Source of the DNA: Pseudomonas sp. ZH-FAD
Lineage (GTDB): Bacteria; Pseudomonadota; Gammaproteobacteria; Pseudomonadales; Pseudomonadaceae
DNA: 63,506 nucleotides
Direction: 5' to 3'
Assembly (NCBI RefSeq): GCF_002803095.1
Contig: NZ_PGLR01000034.1
Span: forward strand, 1 to 63,506
Positions 61,597 to 63,506 of the stretch are shown piece after piece. A program made the position numbers and the translations under genes. Under the pieces are notes generated by a model. That model searched no databases. It was not told the DNA's origin and saw only the letters and a program-made list of their open reading frames with translations. Position 1 is the stretch's first letter; each line of letters starts with the position of its first letter.

Positions 61597-62195
61597 CCCA
61601 GCAGCTCCTCGAATTTCTTCACGGCCGAAACGGTGACCAGCACCTTCTCGTACGCGATCAGGCTGACCGGATCGGAACCCTGGACGTCACGTACATCAAC
61701 GTGCGGCAGGTTGCGGGCAGCCAGGTACAGGTTCTCATCGACAGCGTCGGATACGATCAGCACGTCGGTCAGGCCCAGGCCATTGAGTTTGGCCAGCAGG
61801 GTCTTGGTCTTCGGCGCGTCAACGGCGAAGTCTTCGACCACGACCAGACGGTCGGTACGAACGAGCTCAGCAAGGATGGAGCGCAGAGCTGCGCGATACA
61901 TCTTCTTGTTCAGCTTTTGATCATGGTTGCGGGTGGACGCTGCGAAGGTCACACCACCGCCACGCCAGATCGGACCACGAGTGGTACCAGCACGAGCACG
62001 ACCAGTGCCCTTCTGACGCCATGGGCGCTTACCGCCACCGGAAACGTCGGAACGGGACTTCTGACCTTTGGTGCCCTGACGGCCGCCAGCCATGTAGGCC
62101 ACGACTGCTTGGTGAACCAGAGTCTCGTTGAACTCGCCACCGAAGGTCGCTTCGGACACTTCGATCGCCTGAGCGCCATTTACATTCAATTGCAT
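61593..62195 (-). CDS. rplD: 50S ribosomal protein L4
   Basis: A 200-residue L4 (MQLNVNGAQAIEVSEATFGGEFNETLVHQAVVAYMAGGRQGTKGQK), exit-tunnel protein; in E. coli it also represses the S10 operon through the leader. I do not see an E. coli-like leader structure here. Confidence 0.98.
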   Translation of the reverse strand: MQLNVNGAQAIEVSEATFGGEFNETLVHQAVVAYMAGGRQGTKGQKSRSDVSGGGKRPWRQKGTGRARAGTTRGPIWRGGGVTFAASTRNHDQKLNKKMYRAALRSILAELVRTDRLVVVEDFAVDAPKTKTLLAKLNGLGLTDVLIVSDAVDENLYLAARNLPHVDVRDVQGSDPVSLIAYEKVLVTVSAVKKFEELLG

Positions 62196-62209
62196 CTCAG
62201 ATTCTCCCC

Positions 62210-62839
62210 TTACGCCTTGGCAGCCGGACGAACGATAACGTCGCCGCCAGTAGCGCCAGGAACGGCACCCTTGACCAGCAGCAGATTACGCTCGGCGTCT
62301 ACGCGCACGACTTCCAGGGACTGCACGGTAACGCGCTCAGCACCCATGTGGCCGGACATCTTCTTGCCCTTGAATACGCGACCCGGGGTCTGGCACTGGC
62401 CAATGGAACCCGGAACACGGTGGGACACGGAGTTGCCGTGAGTGTTGTCCTGGCCGCGGAAGTTCCAACGCTTGATGGTACCGGCGAAGCCTTTACCTTT
62501 GGACTGACCGGTGACATCCACCAGTTGACCAGCTTGGAAAATTTCAGCGTTGATCAGATCGCCAGCCTGGTAGTCGCCTTCTTCAAGACGGAACTCCAGA
62601 ACGGTACGACCTGCCGCGACGTTCGCCTTGGCGAAGTGGCCAGCTTGAGCTGCTGTGACACGCGAAGCACGACGCTCGCCAACAGTGACTTGCACTGCGC
62701 GATAGCCATCGGATTCTTCGGTTTTAAACTGGGTGACGCGATTCGGCTCGATCTCGATGACCGTAACCGGAATGGAGACACCTTCTTCGGTGAAAATACG
62801 GGTCATACCCGCTTTACGACCGACTACACCAATAGTCAT
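62210..62839 (-). CDS. rplC: 50S ribosomal protein L3
   Basis: A 209-residue L3 (MTIGVVGRKAGMTRIFTEEG), one of the first assembly proteins. The Gln modified by PrmB in other bacteria is in the region GQDNTHGNSVSHR. Start at 62839, 83 bases after rpsJ. Confidence 0.98.
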   Translation of the reverse strand: MTIGVVGRKAGMTRIFTEEGVSIPVTVIEIEPNRVTQFKTEESDGYRAVQVTVGERRASRVTAAQAGHFAKANVAAGRTVLEFRLEEGDYQAGDLINAEIFQAGQLVDVTGQSKGKGFAGTIKRWNFRGQDNTHGNSVSHRVPGSIGQCQTPGRVFKGKKMSGHMGAERVTVQSLEVVRVDAERNLLLVKGAVPGATGGDVIVRPAAKA

Positions 62840-62922
62840 GTTGTAAACCTCATGAGTGTACGGGGCTTTCACCCGCTATGGCCGCCCATTTCAGAGCGTT
62901 ACACGACTAAAACCGCCAGGTT

Positions 62923-63234
62923 TTAGCCGAGGCTGATCTGCACTTCCACGCCTGCCGCAAGGTCAAGCTTCATCAGCGCGTCAACGGTTTTATCCGTCGG
63001 CTGGACAATGTCCAGAACACGCTTATGAGTGCGGATTTCGTACTGATCGCGCGCGTCTTTGTTGACGTGCGGGGAGACCAGAACGGTGTACCGCTCCTTA
63101 CGAGTAGGCAGAGGAATCGGACCACGCACCTGAGCACCAGTACGTTTCGCGGTTTCCACGATTTCCTGGGTAGATTGATCGATCAGGCGATGGTCAAAAG
63201 CCTTCAACCGAATACGGATTTGTTGGTTTTGCAT
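62923..63234 (-). CDS. rpsJ: 30S ribosomal protein S10 / NusE
   Basis: A 103-residue S10 (MQNQQIRIRLKAFDHRLIDQSTQEIVETAKRTGAQVRGPIPLPT), also NusE, the partner of NusB (21 kb) in antitermination. It is first in the S10 operon. Start at 63234. Confidence 0.98.
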   Translation of the reverse strand: MQNQQIRIRLKAFDHRLIDQSTQEIVETAKRTGAQVRGPIPLPTRKERYTVLVSPHVNKDARDQYEIRTHKRVLDIVQPTDKTVDALMKLDLAAGVEVQISLG

Positions 63235-63298
63235 TTTGACCTCAGATTCCAAGCTGCTAATCCCCACAGACGGACTACGCCCGCTCGAGGGAGGCGCA

Positions 63299-63327
63299 AT
63301 TGTACGGATGCCCCCTGGGGGTGTCAA
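63299..63327 (-). promoter_or_regulatory. S10 operon promoter
   Basis: The minus strand has consensus TTGACA (63327-63322) and TACAAT (63304-63299) with exactly 17 bases between, in the tuf-rpsJ gap. Start near 63291 and a leader of about 57 bases. This would drive the S10-spc genes. Confidence 0.88.
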
Positions 63328-63342
63328 CTTTTAACCAATCCA

Positions 63343-63375
63343 AAAGAAAAGGGCCCCGAAGGGCCCTTTTCCATA
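63343..63375 (-). terminator. tuf terminator
   Basis: AAAAGGGCCC-TTCG-GGGCCCTTTTCTTTT is a near-perfect stem with UUCG-type loop and a T run, 15 bases downstream of the tuf stop. Confidence 0.95.
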
Positions 63376-63389
63376 CCGCAGATCGTTGA

Positions 63390-63506
63390 TTACTCGACGA
63401 TCTTGGCAACCACGCCAGCACCAACGGTACGGCCGCCTTCGCGAATTGCGAAACGCAGGCCATCTTCCATGGCGATCGGCTTGATCAGGGTAACAACCAT
63501 TTTGAT
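63390..63506 (-). CDS. tuf: Elongation factor Tu, C-terminal 38 residues (partial)
   Basis: The 3' end of tuf: the translated minus strand gives KMVVTLIKPIAMEDGLRFAI and ends with REGGRTVGAGVVAKIVE, the C-terminal domain 3 of EF-Tu. The gene runs out of the window. It precedes the S10 operon, the usual str-S10 order. Confidence 0.97.
   Translation of the reverse strand: MKMVVTLIKPIAMEDGLRFAIREGGRTVGAGVVAKIVE

Overview
The window is a contiguous piece of a Pseudomonas chromosome. The GC content is high, codons strongly prefer G or C at the third position, and protein sequences and gene order match what I remember of Pseudomonas (P. aeruginosa blocks PA4042-PA4069 and PA4232-PA4262; gene numbers are from memory). 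Katalase-peroxidase in place of KatA, and pcaQHG beside xseB-ispA, point away from P. aeruginosa itself and towards something like the P. mendocina/alcaligenes group; this is inference.

Layout. 1-2.6 kb: protocatechuate 3,4-dioxygenase pcaHG behind its LysR regulator pcaQ, with a perfect PcaQ-type operator palindrome. 2.8-3.6 kb: a TSUP permease. 3.8-11.3 kb: xseB-ispA and dxs (isoprenoid precursors), split by a single-chain biotin-dependent carboxylase and an epoxide-hydrolase-like enzyme. 11.4-17.2 kb: an unusual chemoreceptor, then vitamin B12 uptake (cobalamin riboswitch, btuB, convergent btuF-like gene). 17.1-26.1 kb: riboflavin/thiamine/lipid block on the minus strand: nrdR-ribD, FMN riboswitch-ribC-ribBA-ribH-nusB, thiL, pgpA, two periplasmic proteins, ribA. 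26.3-28.8 kb: lipoprotein, methyltransferase, YbbN-type thioredoxin, small hypothetical. 28.9-32.3 kb: a Zur-boxed zinc operon (ZrgA-like protein, ABC ATPase, permease, DUF3299). 32.4-37.3 kb: a complete accessory TonB system (DUF3450, TtpC-like, ExbB, ExbD, TonB, TPR protein) with a candidate Fur box. 37.5-40.1 kb: oprG/ompW with an ANR-type promoter and two nucleotide-sugar epimerase-like genes. 40.1-45.0 kb: ssb, YajR-like MFS, divergent uvrA. 45.0-49.3 kb: ferritin-like ftnA/bfrA, katG, NhaC antiporter. 49.5-63.5 kb: the alpha, spc and S10 ribosomal operons, ending in the 3' end of tuf.

The most interesting non-coding signal is a roughly 115-base interspersed element, present three times (737-852, 17898-18069, 20999-21112). 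Its three helices show compensatory base changes between copies while the intervening sequence is conserved, as expected of a structured element. Other regulatory signals include two riboswitches, an 18-codon leader ORF coupled to ribC, and two terminators, a consensus promoter and an attenuator-like hairpin inside the spc operon between rpsN and rpsH.

I see no CRISPR array, prophage, transposase or tRNA gene. Coordinates of starts were set by family N-termini and ribosome binding sites; database comparisons were not possible.
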